DNA from: Nitrosomonas sp. Nm33
Lineage (GTDB): Bacteria; Pseudomonadota; Gammaproteobacteria; Burkholderiales; Nitrosomonadaceae
Assembly (NCBI RefSeq): GCF_900107265.1
Contig: NZ_FNPJ01000006.1
Location: 17,879-81,878 of the forward strand
Direction: 5' to 3'
DNA: 64,000 bases
Under the pieces are notes generated by a model. It was not told the origin of the DNA. It did not search any database and was given only the letters and a program-made list of their open reading frames with translations. The position numbers and the translations under genes were made by a program. This document shows, piece by piece, positions 8,633 through 18,309 of the stretch; the first letter of the stretch is position 1; each line of letters begins with the position of its first letter.

Positions 8633-9241
8633 TTAAATTTGGCGCTCTCCGTGGACAACTTCAACCAGTTTTAAAGCTTGCAATTCCATTTCCATGACCA
8701 GTGCATCTACTTTGGCACGAAAATGCCGGTAGAAAATCATGCTGGGTATCGCCACAAGTATGCCAAAGGCAGCATTATACAATGCTACCGATATACCATG
8801 GGCAAGTTGTGCCGGATTACTACCTGTAGGCGCATTGGAACCAAAAATTTCGATCATACCAATCAGTGTGCCGAATAACCCCATTAACGGACTCAAGGAA
8901 GCAATAGTTCCTAATGTAGTGAGATAACGATCAAGTTCATGCGCCACTCCACGTCCAGCTTCTTCGATAGACTCTTTCATAATTTCTCGTGAACTGTCAA
9001 CATTTCTGAGCCCTGCTACAAAAATGCGTCCCAATGGTGAATTATTCTCTAAGCGTGACAACATCTCGGCGTTTATTCCCGTTCTACGATACTCCTGTAA
9101 TACTCTTGACAACAAATCTCTTGGAGCGACCTTGCTCAGACGAAGACTCCATAAACGCTCGCCGATAATGGCAATTGCAACAATAGAAGCAAAGATGATT
9201 GGCCATATCGGCCAACCGGCAGCTTGAATAATTGAAATCAC
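8633..9241 (-). CDS. exbB: MotA/TolQ/ExbB proton channel family protein
   Basis: 202 residues from a GTG at 9241 with a good GGAGG eight bases upstream. A membrane segment at about residues 8-26 is followed by a cytoplasmic stretch, then the two conserved late helices (LTTLGTIASLSPLMGLFGTLIGMI and ISVALYNAAFGILVAIPSMIFY, each a run of family residues). ExbB and ExbD normally form the proton-driven motor that energises TonB-type transport. In related genomes exbD usually follows, but here the next gene is the frameshifted hpnA-like gene and no exbD is seen in the window. Divergent from xseA. Confidence 0.88.
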   Translation of the reverse strand: MISIIQAAGWPIWPIIFASIVAIAIIGERLWSLRLSKVAPRDLLSRVLQEYRRTGINAEMLSRLENNSPLGRIFVAGLRNVDSSREIMKESIEEAGRGVAHELDRYLTTLGTIASLSPLMGLFGTLIGMIEIFGSNAPTGSNPAQLAHGISVALYNAAFGILVAIPSMIFYRHFRAKVDALVMEMELQALKLVEVVHGERQI

Positions 9242-9652
9242 GCGTTAACCTCCCAGATAGTGGCACTTAATATATTTTGTAATTACAAAATATATTGTTC
9301 AATAAATCAGATAGATTGTGAAGAATACTTAGATATTGAACGACTAGTTCGATGTGCCCACTACAGTAAAAATAAAGATTAGAAAGTAAATCAGGCCGTA
9401 ATGTATCGTGACAATATATTTTCAGCAAGAATATATAAATATTTTTTTATTTATAATTTTTGTAGATAAGTTTATATATATGAATATAATGAATAAATAA
9501 TTTTATTAAAACATTATTTTTTAATTTTCTAATTTTTTATTTCAATAAAAACATTTAACAACAGTATGTTACTTTAACATACTATTTTCTTAAAGATATT
9601 TTATTCATTAAACAATAATTAAGAAAAATATGGATTATTGTAAAATGATTAA
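9242..9652. other. Very A+T-rich divergent intergenic region between exbB and xseA
   Basis: About 410 bp without a gene, visibly far richer in A/T than its neighbours from about 9400 on. It must carry the promoters of exbB (minus) and xseA (plus), but runs of A and T give many possible -10 boxes and no single one stands out. It also contains the perfect palindrome listed separately. Confidence 0.6.
9269..9296. promoter_or_regulatory. Perfect 28-bp palindrome upstream of exbB
   Basis: The half-site AATATATTTTGTAA is followed at once by its exact reverse complement, with no spacer, 28 bp before the exbB GTG. Length and symmetry suggest an operator for a dimeric repressor; a cruciform or a chance product of A+T-rich DNA is possible. 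Confidence 0.5.
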
Positions 9653-10996
9653 ATGAACTTTTCTTTTCAGCCTATTGGCTTTCAATCAGTATTAAGTGTC
9701 ACCGAATTAAACCGGAGCGCAAGGGAAATACTAGAACATACCCTGCCGCTCCTATGGGTAAGTGGTGAAATTTCCAATCTTAAGCAATACCATTCTGGTC
9801 ACTGGTACTTTTCTCTTAAGGATGCCAACGCTCAAGTACGCTGCGTGATGTTTCATCATAAAAATCAGTATCTGAACTGGCAACCTAAAGAAGGTATGCA
9901 AGTCGAGGTTCACGCTTTGGCAACACTTTATGAAGCGCGGGGTGAATTCCAACTAACCGTTGAAAACATTCGCCGCGCGGGGCTAGGATTACTCTATGAA
10001 GCGTTTGAACGACTCAAAGCTAAATTGGAACAAGCAGGACTATTCAACCCAGCTCACAAAAAAACACTGCCTACTTTCCCCAGGCAAGTCGGCATCATCA
10101 CCTCACTCAATACTGCTGCATTACATGATGTGTTAACCACATTGCAGCGTCGAATGCCTGCATTACCCGTAATTATTTATCCTGCTCCGGTGCAGGGAGA
10201 AGGTGCCGCTGCTAAAATAGCCGCAGCAATCCACTTAGCCATGAAGCGGATGGAATGTGATGTGTTGATCCTCTGCCGTGGAGGCGGGTCAATTGAAGAT
10301 CTGTGGGCATTCAATGAGGAAATTGTCGCACAAGCTATTTATGTTTGTTCTATTCCCATTGTAACGGGTATTGGCCATGAAACTGACTTTACTATTGCTG
10401 ATTTTGTCGCAGATGTGCGCGCACCTACCCCTACAGGCGCCGCACAAATCATCTCTCCAAATGCTCAAGATATATCCAATCACCTCCGTCATTTAAATCA
10501 TCGCATGCAGCATGGAATACAACGTGGCATTGAGCGCCGCATGCAAATGATTGATTTGCTGACGCACCGTCTGCAACACCCTGGCGATCGTATTTTCAAT
10601 CAAGTAAAACATCTTCAGCACTTGCGGGAAAGACTTTTAAATGCTTGCTTAAGGAATATGGAAACATTCCGCTGGAAGCTAAATGAGTTTAATCGGCGGA
10701 TGTATACCAGCGCACCCAATATTCCTATTCTGCTCAAGCAGCAATATGATATAGCGCTCCAGCTACGTCGCGCTGGTAAGCATAGAATCGAAATTTTAGA
10801 AAATAATCTTCAGCGCCAACAAGCGAACCTCGCTCATCTCAGTCCGCAAGCAGTATTAGCGCGTGGTTATAGCATTACATATACAGCTGATGGGTATATC
10901 GTGCATGACTGGAAACAAATTCATTCGACCGATGATATCCGGATCACTTTTGCTAAAGGATGGGCTCAAGCCAGGGTAACTGAAACAGGAAAATAG
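9653..10996 (+). CDS. xseA: Exodeoxyribonuclease VII large subunit
   Basis: 447 residues, normal length. An N-terminal OB-fold (LLWVSGEISNLKQYHSGHWY, YFSLKDANAQVRCVMF) is followed by the nuclease domain with VGIITSLNTAALHDVL, ILCRGGGSIEDLWAFNEE, TGIGHETDFTIADFVAD and RAPTPTGAA, then a long helical region and a late VLARGYSI. With XseB it degrades single-stranded DNA to oligonucleotides in recombination and mismatch repair. xseB is not adjacent. It starts at an ATG after a very A+T-rich leader and is followed by a short gap and the DUF423 gene. Confidence 0.95.
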   Translation: MNFSFQPIGFQSVLSVTELNRSAREILEHTLPLLWVSGEISNLKQYHSGHWYFSLKDANAQVRCVMFHHKNQYLNWQPKEGMQVEVHALATLYEARGEFQLTVENIRRAGLGLLYEAFERLKAKLEQAGLFNPAHKKTLPTFPRQVGIITSLNTAALHDVLTTLQRRMPALPVIIYPAPVQGEGAAAKIAAAIHLAMKRMECDVLILCRGGGSIEDLWAFNEEIVAQAIYVCSIPIVTGIGHETDFTIADFVADVRAPTPTGAAQIISPNAQDISNHLRHLNHRMQHGIQRGIERRMQMIDLLTHRLQHPGDRIFNQVKHLQHLRERLLNACLRNMETFRWKLNEFNRRMYTSAPNIPILLKQQYDIALQLRRAGKHRIEILENNLQRQQANLAHLSPQAVLARGYSITYTADGYIVHDWKQIHSTDDIRITFAKGWAQARVTETGK

Positions 10997-11109
10997 GTGT
11001 TGATAGACAATTTAGTAATAGTTGATGCAGACTGTGGCGGTGCTATCTCACTGATAAAGATTTGCCTAATTTTTATTTATTTACAAATTTAAAAGGAATT
11101 TAACTAATA

Positions 11110-11487
11110 ATGCCCAGAATCTTTCTTACACTTGGTTCGATCAATGCATTTTTATGCGTTCTTCTCGGTGCTTTAAGCGCGCATGGCTTGAAACATACAC
11201 TTACTACCGATATGCTCACTATCTTCCAAACCAGCGTGCAATATCATTTCTATCATGCGCTAGGGCTTATCTTAGTTGGATTGGTATTGTTATTCAATTT
11301 GCCACAATCGCGACTATTGAAGTTGTCAGGCTGGTTGATGTTTACTGGTATCGTGTTATTTTCAGGTACGCTTTATATCATAACTGTCACCGGAATACGT
11401 GGACTGGGCGTAGTCGCGCCATTCGGAGGTCTTTCTTACATGAGTGCCTGGCTGTTGTTTGCCTATGCGGTATGGACAGGAAAATAA
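11110..11487 (+). CDS. DUF423 family inner-membrane protein (YgdD-like)
   Basis: 125 residues made of about four hydrophobic segments. Conserved features are LGALSAHGLK near residues 18-27, FQTSVQYHFYHALGLI at 38-53, LMFTGIVLFSGTLY and a closing APFGGLSYMSAWLLFAY. This is the YgdD/DUF423 pattern, whose function is unknown. The gene sits between xseA and the THUMP methyltransferase on the same strand, only about 30 bp from the latter, and may share its transcript. Confidence 0.85.
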   Translation: MPRIFLTLGSINAFLCVLLGALSAHGLKHTLTTDMLTIFQTSVQYHFYHALGLILVGLVLLFNLPQSRLLKLSGWLMFTGIVLFSGTLYIITVTGIRGLGVVAPFGGLSYMSAWLLFAYAVWTGK

Positions 11488-11516
11488 AAAGCGGCGTCAA
11501 CTAATTAATTTACCAC

Positions 11517-12707
11517 ATGATATTTCAGCATTTCTTTGCACCCTGCCCTCGCGGTCTTGAATCTGTGCTCGTCAGTGAGCTGGCACAACTCGGTGCTGCA
11601 GCTATTCAAACGTTACACGGTGGTGTTACGTTCCAAGGTGATTGGCGCATCTGTTATCGTGCTAACCTGGAAAGCCGTGTTGCTAGTCGTATCCTATGGC
11701 AAATTGCCAGTCAACCCTACCATAATGAAGCTGATATTTATAACATCACTCATGCGCTACCGTGGCATAAATGGTTTGGCCCGGAACTGTCTATACGGGT
11801 TAATTTGGCCGCAATAAAATGCCCACTGCGCAGCCTGGATTTCGTCACGCTAAAAATCAAGGATGCCGTTTGTGACAAATTCCGTGACGTTTGCGGTCAG
11901 CGCCCGAATGTCGATACCGTCAACCCTGCCATTCGTATTCATGGTTTTCTTGATGGACAGACGTTTACCCTCTATCTTGATACCTCAGGCGAGGCGCTGT
12001 TTAAACGTGGCCTAAGGAAGAACGCTGGAGAAGCGCCCTTACGTGAAAATTTAGCAGCAGGCATTTTATACCTTACTGGCTGGCAACCCGGTATTCCGCT
12101 ACTTGATCCGATGTGTGGTAGTGGTACATTCTTAATGGAAGCAGCCCAGATGGCATGTCGCATTGCACCCGGTTCAGGACGGCATTTTGCATTTGAGAAA
12201 TTTAAACTACTGGATGCTGTATTATGGGAACAGCTTAAACGATCAGCTCAGGCTCAACAACTCCCTCTTACACCTCAGCTCATTTTTGGTAGTGATTTAT
12301 ACGGCTATGCACTCGCTCATGCTCGCAACAATCTGACTGCCGCTGGATTGATCGATGTCGTCAGCTTGAAACAGGCCAATGTGCTGGAAATAGCTGCCCC
12401 AGCCGCAAGTGGGATTATCGTGACCAATCCTCCTTATGGGGTACGTATCGGTGAGCAGCAAGCGCTTGCACAACTTTATCCCAAGCTAGGAGATGTGCTG
12501 AAAAAGAAATTCTCTGGTTGGAACGCTTATATTTTTACTGCCGATCCGCTCTTGCCCAAATTAATACGACTGACTGCATCACGTCGTATCCCATTATTTA
12601 ACGGTGCTTTGGAATGCCGTCTGCTCGAATATAAAATAATCAGTGGCAGTATGCGAAAGAAAACTAAAACCATTGACTGTCAGCAATCTGATACCACCAT
12701 ATCTTGA
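11517..12707 (+). CDS. THUMP-domain class I SAM-dependent RNA methyltransferase (RlmL/YpsC family)
   Basis: 396 residues. The N-terminal THUMP-type RNA-binding part opens with FAPCPRGLESVLVSEL; the C-terminal UPF0020 methyltransferase domain has DPMCGSGTFLMEAAQMA and the catalytic TNPPYGVRIGE, typical of N2-guanine or N6-adenine methylation. The length matches the single-domain relative of E. coli RlmL N-terminal half (m2G2445 of 23S rRNA), without the RlmK half. The exact target base cannot be read from sequence. It starts 30 bp after the DUF423 gene. Confidence 0.87.
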   Translation: MIFQHFFAPCPRGLESVLVSELAQLGAAAIQTLHGGVTFQGDWRICYRANLESRVASRILWQIASQPYHNEADIYNITHALPWHKWFGPELSIRVNLAAIKCPLRSLDFVTLKIKDAVCDKFRDVCGQRPNVDTVNPAIRIHGFLDGQTFTLYLDTSGEALFKRGLRKNAGEAPLRENLAAGILYLTGWQPGIPLLDPMCGSGTFLMEAAQMACRIAPGSGRHFAFEKFKLLDAVLWEQLKRSAQAQQLPLTPQLIFGSDLYGYALAHARNNLTAAGLIDVVSLKQANVLEIAAPAASGIIVTNPPYGVRIGEQQALAQLYPKLGDVLKKKFSGWNAYIFTADPLLPKLIRLTASRRIPLFNGALECRLLEYKIISGSMRKKTKTIDCQQSDTTIS

Positions 12708-12787
12708 AATATTATTTTCATAAAATTACCTATCGCTTAAATATCCCCTAATTATTTTCAACTGAAATGCCTTAAAGAAACAAACCG

Positions 12788-13264
12788 ATGCGAATCATCT
12801 TCTTACTGATTTTTCTGAGTTGCGCAGGCTTGATTGGCTATGCGCTCTATCTGCAATGGGTAGAAGGATTACTGCCATGCCCCCTTTGTGTAGCACAACG
12901 AATCGCTTATTGGTGCGTCGGGCTGACTGCACTATTTGCTTTCCTGCATAATCCCCAGAAAATCGCGCGCAGGATATATGGCAGTCTAATGCTCATCTTT
13001 GCTCTGCTTGGTGCCATCATTGCAGGTCGTCATGTCTGGCTGATACGCTATCCTGACTCCTTTGAGTGTGGCATCAGCCCAGAGGAGGCTTTTCTGAATG
13101 CATTACCCATCGCTGAGTGGTGGCCTAGTATGTTCGAAGCCAATGGCGACTGCGCAGATGTCAGCTGGCAGTTGCTGTCACTTACTATTCCAGATTGGTC
13201 GCTTGCAGCTTTTTTGCTGCTGACAAGTGCGACTATTTTTCTGTTGCTGACTAAAAGAAGTTGA
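12788..13264 (+). CDS. dsbB: Disulfide bond formation protein B
   Basis: 158 residues with four membrane helices. The first periplasmic cysteine pair is Cys31/Cys34 in LPCPLCVAQR; the second is Cys94 and Cys122. Together these form the relay that reoxidises DsbA and passes electrons to quinone. Arg38, next to the first pair, matches the quinone-site arginine of the family. No dsbA lies nearby. The gene ends about 105 bp before repeat B3. Confidence 0.93.
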   Translation: MRIIFLLIFLSCAGLIGYALYLQWVEGLLPCPLCVAQRIAYWCVGLTALFAFLHNPQKIARRIYGSLMLIFALLGAIIAGRHVWLIRYPDSFECGISPEEAFLNALPIAEWWPSMFEANGDCADVSWQLLSLTIPDWSLAAFLLLTSATIFLLLTKRS

Positions 13265-13370
13265 TTCGAGAACTAGATAAGACACAACAATCATAAAGTA
13301 CAGAAGTTACCTAATGCGTGGTAATAATCCCTGTCTATTAAGCAATACACTGCACTCATTGGGTATTTAA

Positions 13371-13606
13371 CCTAAATACCGCAGTTGACCGCTTGATTGG
13401 AGAGTTAAGTCCATGATATATAGAAGCATTTTAGAAATTTTCTCATTCACCAGAATGGTGAAGCCGCTACGAGGTGCATCATGTGTCGCTCCAGGCACGA
13501 ATGCGGCGTTGCTCTTCGTTGCAGGGGACGGCCCTGCGGCCTCATCGCGCCTTGCCTCGCACCTGGATCACCACACGCTCCACCCCGTCCAACTGCGGTT
13601 TTTAGG
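13371..13606 (+). repeat. Family B inverted-repeat element, copy B3 (236 bp)
   Basis: Ends are CCTAAATACCGCAGTTG and, read inversely, CCTAAAAACCGCAGTTG (16 of 17 match). The flanks are the perfect 5-bp direct repeat TTTAA (13366-13370 and 13607-13611), the clearest target-site duplication of the family. It is the inverse-oriented sister of B2, from which it differs by scattered substitutions. The right end lies 12 bp from the xerD stop codon. Confidence 0.92.
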
Positions 13607-13618
13607 TTTAAGCACAGA

Positions 13619-14536
13619 CTAGCCTCGAGGATGATGTTTAGCATGCAGTTGTTTTAATCTTTCCCTGGCAACATGAGTATAAATCTGTGTAGTAGAAATA
13701 TCTGCGTGCCCCAGTAATAGCTGGACAACTCGCAGATCGGCACCATGATTGAGAAGATGTGTTGCAAACGCATGGCGCAAAGTATGGGGTGATAGTGATT
13801 TAACGATACCGGCCTGCTGGGCATGACGCTTAATTAGATACCAGAAAGTTTGGCGTGTCATGGTATCACTGCGGGCAGTCACAAATAATTTGTCTGTCAC
13901 TTTATTATTCAACAGAAATGGACGAGCCTTTTTGACATAATCGTTGACCCAGTAAAGTGCTTCTTCACCAAGAGGTACCAAGCGTTCCTTGCTGCCTTTC
14001 CCCATGACACGCACTATACCCATATCCGAGTTGACTTGAGCAACTCTAAGGCTCACGAGCTCAGATACACGTAGTCCTGTGGCATAAAGTACCTCCAGCA
14101 TCGCACGGTCACGCAAGCCCAATGGCTGCGTGATATCTGGTGCACTGAGCAATGTTTCAACTTCTGCTTCAGTTAAGCTCTCAGGTAAAGAGCGTGGTAG
14201 TTTAGGGCTCTCGATATTGAGAGAGGGATCAATTCTGATTTTCCCCTGGCGCAGCAAGAAGCGATAAAATCGCTTCATACTTGATAATTCACGACTTGTC
14301 GTACTGGCTTTGGCCAGAGAAGAAACTCTGCTGGCTAGAAATGCCAACAAATCAGAATGGGTTGCTTCGATTAGCGATCGTGGATCTTGGCTTTGTTTAA
14401 CTAACCATTCGCCTAATTGCCCCAAGTCACTGCGATAGCTTGCCAGCGTGTTAGGTGATAAACCATCTTCGAGCCACAGTGCATCGGAGAATTCATCTAA
14501 TAACTTTGCATTTACATCAGATAAATTCATGCGCAT
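13619..14536 (-). CDS. xerD: Site-specific tyrosine recombinase XerD
   Basis: 305 residues. An N-terminal SAM-like DNA-binding domain (about 1-110) precedes the catalytic domain with Arg156 (TGLRVSEL), Lys180 (GKGSKERLVPLG), His251 and Arg254 (HTLRHAFATHLL), His277 (LLGHADISTTQIYTHV) and nucleophile Tyr286. The full RKHRHY set is present, so it should be active in resolving chromosome dimers with XerC at dif. No integrase-type extension or flanking att site is seen, and the gene sits in housekeeping context. It overlaps the 3' end of the upstream ogt-type gene by 10 bp. Confidence 0.93.
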   Translation of the reverse strand: MRMNLSDVNAKLLDEFSDALWLEDGLSPNTLASYRSDLGQLGEWLVKQSQDPRSLIEATHSDLLAFLASRVSSLAKASTTSRELSSMKRFYRFLLRQGKIRIDPSLNIESPKLPRSLPESLTEAEVETLLSAPDITQPLGLRDRAMLEVLYATGLRVSELVSLRVAQVNSDMGIVRVMGKGSKERLVPLGEEALYWVNDYVKKARPFLLNNKVTDKLFVTARSDTMTRQTFWYLIKRHAQQAGIVKSLSPHTLRHAFATHLLNHGADLRVVQLLLGHADISTTQIYTHVARERLKQLHAKHHPRG

Positions 14537-15030
14537 TCATGGTTAAGGAGCCAGCGTTTGATATTAAGCGGCATACCATCGCTTGCGTGCATGAAGCCTC
14601 CCAGGCCACCGTTCTTGGCGATGACACGATGACAGGGCACAACGATGGGAAGACGATTTGCACCGCATGCTTGCCCAACTGCACGGGGTGCAGAATGTAA
14701 TTGATGGGCGATATCGGCATAGCTACGCGTTGATCCACATGGGATTTGCCGAATGGCTTCCCATACTCGCTTTTGATGATGGGTACCCCCGATATGAAGT
14801 GACAGATCAAAAACAAATGCCGGATCATCCAGATAGGCTAGCAGTTGCCGGCAAACTTCTTCTGCCAACGGATTAGTTGGTGCGAGTGGAGGAATATCCA
14901 ATGGTAGATAATCGATATCGGTCAACCAATCTTCTTCCGTACAGATACCCAATACAGCAAATGGTGTGACCAATCTTGCCTGATAATCCTTCATTAATCG
15001 GGATTCCAAGCCTGCCTTTGCCTCACTCAT
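14527..15030 (-). CDS. ogt: Methylated-DNA--protein-cysteine methyltransferase (Ogt type)
   Basis: 167 residues from the ATG at 15030, preferred over the GTG at 15042 because GGAGG lies six bases before the ATG. The C-terminal domain carries KRVWEAIRQIPCGSTRSYADIA-type helix residues, the helix-turn-helix region GQACGANRLP and the acceptor Cys133 in PCHRV, then KNGGLGGF. It repairs O6-alkylguanine and O4-alkylthymine by irreversible alkyl transfer to Cys. A short non-Ada N-terminal domain indicates the stand-alone Ogt form. It overlaps xerD by 10 bp, so the two are probably translated together. Confidence 0.92.
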   Translation of the reverse strand: MSEAKAGLESRLMKDYQARLVTPFAVLGICTEEDWLTDIDYLPLDIPPLAPTNPLAEEVCRQLLAYLDDPAFVFDLSLHIGGTHHQKRVWEAIRQIPCGSTRSYADIAHQLHSAPRAVGQACGANRLPIVVPCHRVIAKNGGLGGFMHASDGMPLNIKRWLLNHECA

Positions 15031-15118
15031 TCTTTCCTCCACTTCAAACTACACGCTTAAACCTTTGACGAACTAGCGGAGGGTAGCCAACAAAATCGCG
15101 CACCCCTCCATTTATTTA

Positions 15119-17041
15119 TTATTTTCCGCTTAGCACATTTTGCAAAAGCAAATCATTGAGTCTTTTGACAAAAGATGCTGGATCCTCGAGTTGACCGCCT
15201 TCAGCGAGTAATGCCTGATCGAAGAGAATATTACTCCAATCAGAAAATTTTGCTTCTTCGAATTTTAGGCGTTGCACCATCGGGTGATACGGATTAATTT
15301 CTAAAATAGGTTTGGTATTGGGCACCTTCTGACCTGCAGATTTAAGCAGCCGTTCCAGATTGCCGCTCATGTCAAACGTATCTACCACCAAACAAGCGGG
15401 CGATTCGGTCAAACGGAATGTAACCCGTACATCCTTGATTCGCTCACCCAATACTTCTTTCATTTTCGAGGTAAGCTCCTTGTACTCGTCCGCTTCTTTT
15501 TCTTGTTCTTCTTTTTCTGCTTCGTCTTCTAATTTACCGAGATCAAGACTACCTTTGGCAACTGACTGAAGTGGTTTTCCAGCATGCTCAGGTAGATTGG
15601 CAACCAGCCATTCGTCCACACGCTCAGACAGCAGTAAGACCTCAATTCCTTTTTTGCGGAATATCTCCAGATGTGGACTGCTTCGAGCAGCTTTTAGATT
15701 ATCAGCAGTCACGTAATAGATTTTTTCTTGCCCTTCTTTCATGCGAGCAACATAGTCATCAAGTGAAACTGTTTGCTCGTCAGTATCACTATGCGTTGAA
15801 ACGAAGCGAAGTAATTTAGCGATACGCTCTCGGTTGGTGTAATCTTCACCTACACCTTCCTTCAATACCTGGCCAAATTCTTTCCAGAAAGTCTTGAATT
15901 TCTCGTGATCTTCTTCATTATCGCTATTGGCAAGATCTTCGACCAACCCAAGAATTTTTTTCACTGACCCTGCTCTGATATTATCAATATCTTTTGACTC
16001 TTGCAGGATTTCACGCGAAACATTTAGCGGTAAATCATTAGAATCAATGATTCCACGTACAAAACGCAAGTAATTGGGTAGCAATTTTTCCGCGTCATCC
16101 ATGATAAAAACGCGTTTAACATACAATTTAATACCATGCCGACGTTCGCGATCAAATAAATCAAATGGTGCGCGTGATGGGATGTAAAGTAATTGTGTGT
16201 ACTCCTGTTTGCCTTCTACCTTGGCATGAACATAAGCCAGCGGTGGTTCAAAATCGTGAGCTACATGTTTATAGAATTCTTCGTATTGCTCCTTTGTAAT
16301 TTCACTTTTAGAACGTGCCCATAAAGCACTTGCTTGATTGATAGTTTCATCTTCATCGGTAATTTTATATTCATTATTTTCTTGTGACCATTCTTCCTTT
16401 TTCATCACAATAGGCAAGGTAATGTGATCAGAATATCTGCGAATGATCGATCGTATTCTTAAACCACTCAAAAGCTCATCTTCATTTTCTCGTAAATGCA
16501 AAATTATTTGAGTGCCACGATCTTTCTTCTCAACTGTCTCCAGCGTGTAATCTCCTTCGCCGGTAGATTCCCACTGCACACCATGTTCAGCCGTCAAACC
16601 AGCACGACGCGTAATAAGTGTCACTTTATCCGCTATGATAAACGCAGAATAAAATCCCACGCCAAACTGTCCGATCAAATGCGCATCTTTAGCTTGATCT
16701 CCAGTTAATGAATTGAAAAATTCGCGCGTTCCTGATTTAGCAATGGTACCGATGTTATCGATGACCTCCTGCCTGGACATGCCGATACCATTATCAGAAA
16801 TAGTAACTGTGCGTGCTTCTTTATCATAACTAACACGAATTTTTAGATCAGAGTCAGACTCATACAAAGCAATATCTGTTAATCCTTCGAAACGTAGCTT
16901 ATCAGCTGCGTCTGACGCATTAGAAATCAACTCACGTAAAAATATTTCCTTATTGCTGTATAAGGAATGAATCATCAGCTTTAAAAGCTGTTTAGCCTCA
17001 GCCTGAAAACTCATATGTTCTTTGTTTATTGCAGCCTGCAT
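15119..17041 (-). CDS. htpG: Chaperone HtpG (bacterial Hsp90)
   Basis: 640 residues. The GHKL ATPase domain shows [22 protein letters not shown] residues near 33-51, the nucleotide loop [23 protein letters not shown] and [10 protein letters not shown]. The middle domain contains the catalytic-arginine region [11 protein letters not shown], and the C-terminal dimerisation part ends [17 protein letters not shown] complete Hsp90 acting as a cytosolic homodimer on folding clients. It stands alone on the minus strand, 159 bp from the divergent sugar dehydrogenase gene. No heat-shock promoter could be assigned with confidence. Confidence 0.97.
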   Translation of the reverse strand: MQAAINKEHMSFQAEAKQLLKLMIHSLYSNKEIFLRELISNASDAADKLRFEGLTDIALYESDSDLKIRVSYDKEARTVTISDNGIGMSRQEVIDNIGTIAKSGTREFFNSLTGDQAKDAHLIGQFGVGFYSAFIIADKVTLITRRAGLTAEHGVQWESTGEGDYTLETVEKKDRGTQIILHLRENEDELLSGLRIRSIIRRYSDHITLPIVMKKEEWSQENNEYKITDEDETINQASALWARSKSEITKEQYEEFYKHVAHDFEPPLAYVHAKVEGKQEYTQLLYIPSRAPFDLFDRERRHGIKLYVKRVFIMDDAEKLLPNYLRFVRGIIDSNDLPLNVSREILQESKDIDNIRAGSVKKILGLVEDLANSDNEEDHEKFKTFWKEFGQVLKEGVGEDYTNRERIAKLLRFVSTHSDTDEQTVSLDDYVARMKEGQEKIYYVTADNLKAARSSPHLEIFRKKGIEVLLLSERVDEWLVANLPEHAGKPLQSVAKGSLDLGKLEDEAEKEEQEKEADEYKELTSKMKEVLGERIKDVRVTFRLTESPACLVVDTFDMSGNLERLLKSAGQKVPNTKPILEINPYHPMVQRLKFEEAKFSDWSNILFDQALLAEGGQLEDPASFVKRLNDLLLQNVLSGK

Positions 17042-17200
17042 AGTTTTCTCCTTAAAAAATGCGGTAACATTGTGGGGGTAAATTGATAAATTTCAAGTTG
17101 CTAATTAAAGCAACAAACAGAAATAATTGGCTCCTTAAGTTTTATTTATTAATCAGAAAATTTCTAATCAACACAACCACTACCCCACGAAACTCAAGTT

Positions 17201-18304
17201 ATGAAATTATCGCTATTTTTATTACTTTTTATCCTTATTTTTTGCAATAGCATACAAGCTGTTGCAGACGATACAGAGTTGCCCCTGGAAAAAATCAAAT
17301 TGCCACCTGGCTTTTCCATCAGCTTATGGGCGAAGGTACCTGACGCACGCGCTCTAGCAATAGGCGACAAAGGAACTGTATTTGTCGGATCGAAATCTGC
17401 GGGTAATGTTTATGCTATCACGGATCATCATGGTAAACGACAAGTTAGAATTATTGCCAGCAAGCTTAAACTTCCTTCTGGTGTGGCATTTCATCAAGGA
17501 GCATTGTATGTTGCAGCAGTAGATCGTATTCTTCGTTATGATCAAATTGAAGAAAATCTTGAGCAGCCGCCTCAACCCATAGTTGTAACTAATAGCTTTC
17601 CCAAAGAGACGTTCCATGGATGGCGTTTTATAGCCTTTGGTCCTGACAATTTACTCTACGTCTCAGTGGGCGCCCCTTGTGATGCTTGTGAAGCAGATCA
17701 ATCTCGATATGCACTCATCTCACGTATTATGCCTGATGGAAGTAACTATGAAATTTTTGCTCAAGGCGTGCGCAATTCTGTTGGATTCGACTGGCATCCT
17801 GAAACTAAAGAGCTATGGTTTACAGATATTGGAAGGCACTGGATGAGTGGCAAATTGCCACCTGATGAGCTTAATCATGCACCTAGTAAAGGTATGCATT
17901 TTGGTTTCCCCTACTGTCATGCTAATAATATTCTTGATATCAAATTCGGAGCAAAGCGTGGCTGTGAGCAATCAACTCCACCAGCTATTGGGTTGGAGGC
18001 GAATGTATCACCAATGGGAATGCGATTTTATACAGGAAACATGTTTCCAAATGAATTCAAAAACCAAATTATCATTGCTGAGCATGGCTCTGTAAATCAG
18101 CGAACACAAACTGGACATCAGTTGGAATGGATACACATCGATAACAACAAAATGCTCAAAAAAGAGGTATTTGCAACTGGTTGGTTAGAAAACGGGAGCG
18201 CCTGGGGAAAACCAGTGGATGTACTCGTAATGCCGGATGGTGCTCTATTAGTTTCTGACGATCAAGCTGGTGCCATTTATCGCATTAGCTATAGCAAGCC
18301 ATAA
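17201..18304 (+). CDS. PQQ-dependent sugar dehydrogenase-type beta-propeller, secreted
   Basis: 367 residues with a signal peptide (about 1-22, MKLSLFLLLFILIFCNSIQA). The mature part matches the L-sorbosone/soluble glucose dehydrogenase-like beta-propeller family: LPPGFSISLWAKVPDARALA, GTVFVGSKSAGNVYA, LPSGVAFHQGALYVA, WHPETKELWFTDIGRHWM, GMHFGFPYCHA and a closing PDGALLVSDDQAGAIYRI. A conserved cysteine cluster GAPCDACEAD lies near residue 160. The substrate is unknown, and PQQ dependence is a family assumption. Isolated between htpG and nuoN, with its own terminator. Confidence 0.8.
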   Translation: MKLSLFLLLFILIFCNSIQAVADDTELPLEKIKLPPGFSISLWAKVPDARALAIGDKGTVFVGSKSAGNVYAITDHHGKRQVRIIASKLKLPSGVAFHQGALYVAAVDRILRYDQIEENLEQPPQPIVVTNSFPKETFHGWRFIAFGPDNLLYVSVGAPCDACEADQSRYALISRIMPDGSNYEIFAQGVRNSVGFDWHPETKELWFTDIGRHWMSGKLPPDELNHAPSKGMHFGFPYCHANNILDIKFGAKRGCEQSTPPAIGLEANVSPMGMRFYTGNMFPNEFKNQIIIAEHGSVNQRTQTGHQLEWIHIDNNKMLKKEVFATGWLENGSAWGKPVDVLVMPDGALLVSDDQAGAIYRISYSKP

Positions 18305-18309
18305 AATTT

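Noticed and set aside
13619..14536. XerD as an integrase of a mobile island
   Set aside because: Length, complete XerD motifs and housekeeping neighbours argue for the chromosome-dimer recombinase; no att repeats were seen.
15031..15042. GTG start for ogt at 15042
   Set aside because: GGAGG is placed correctly for the ATG at 15030 and overlaps the GTG region itself.
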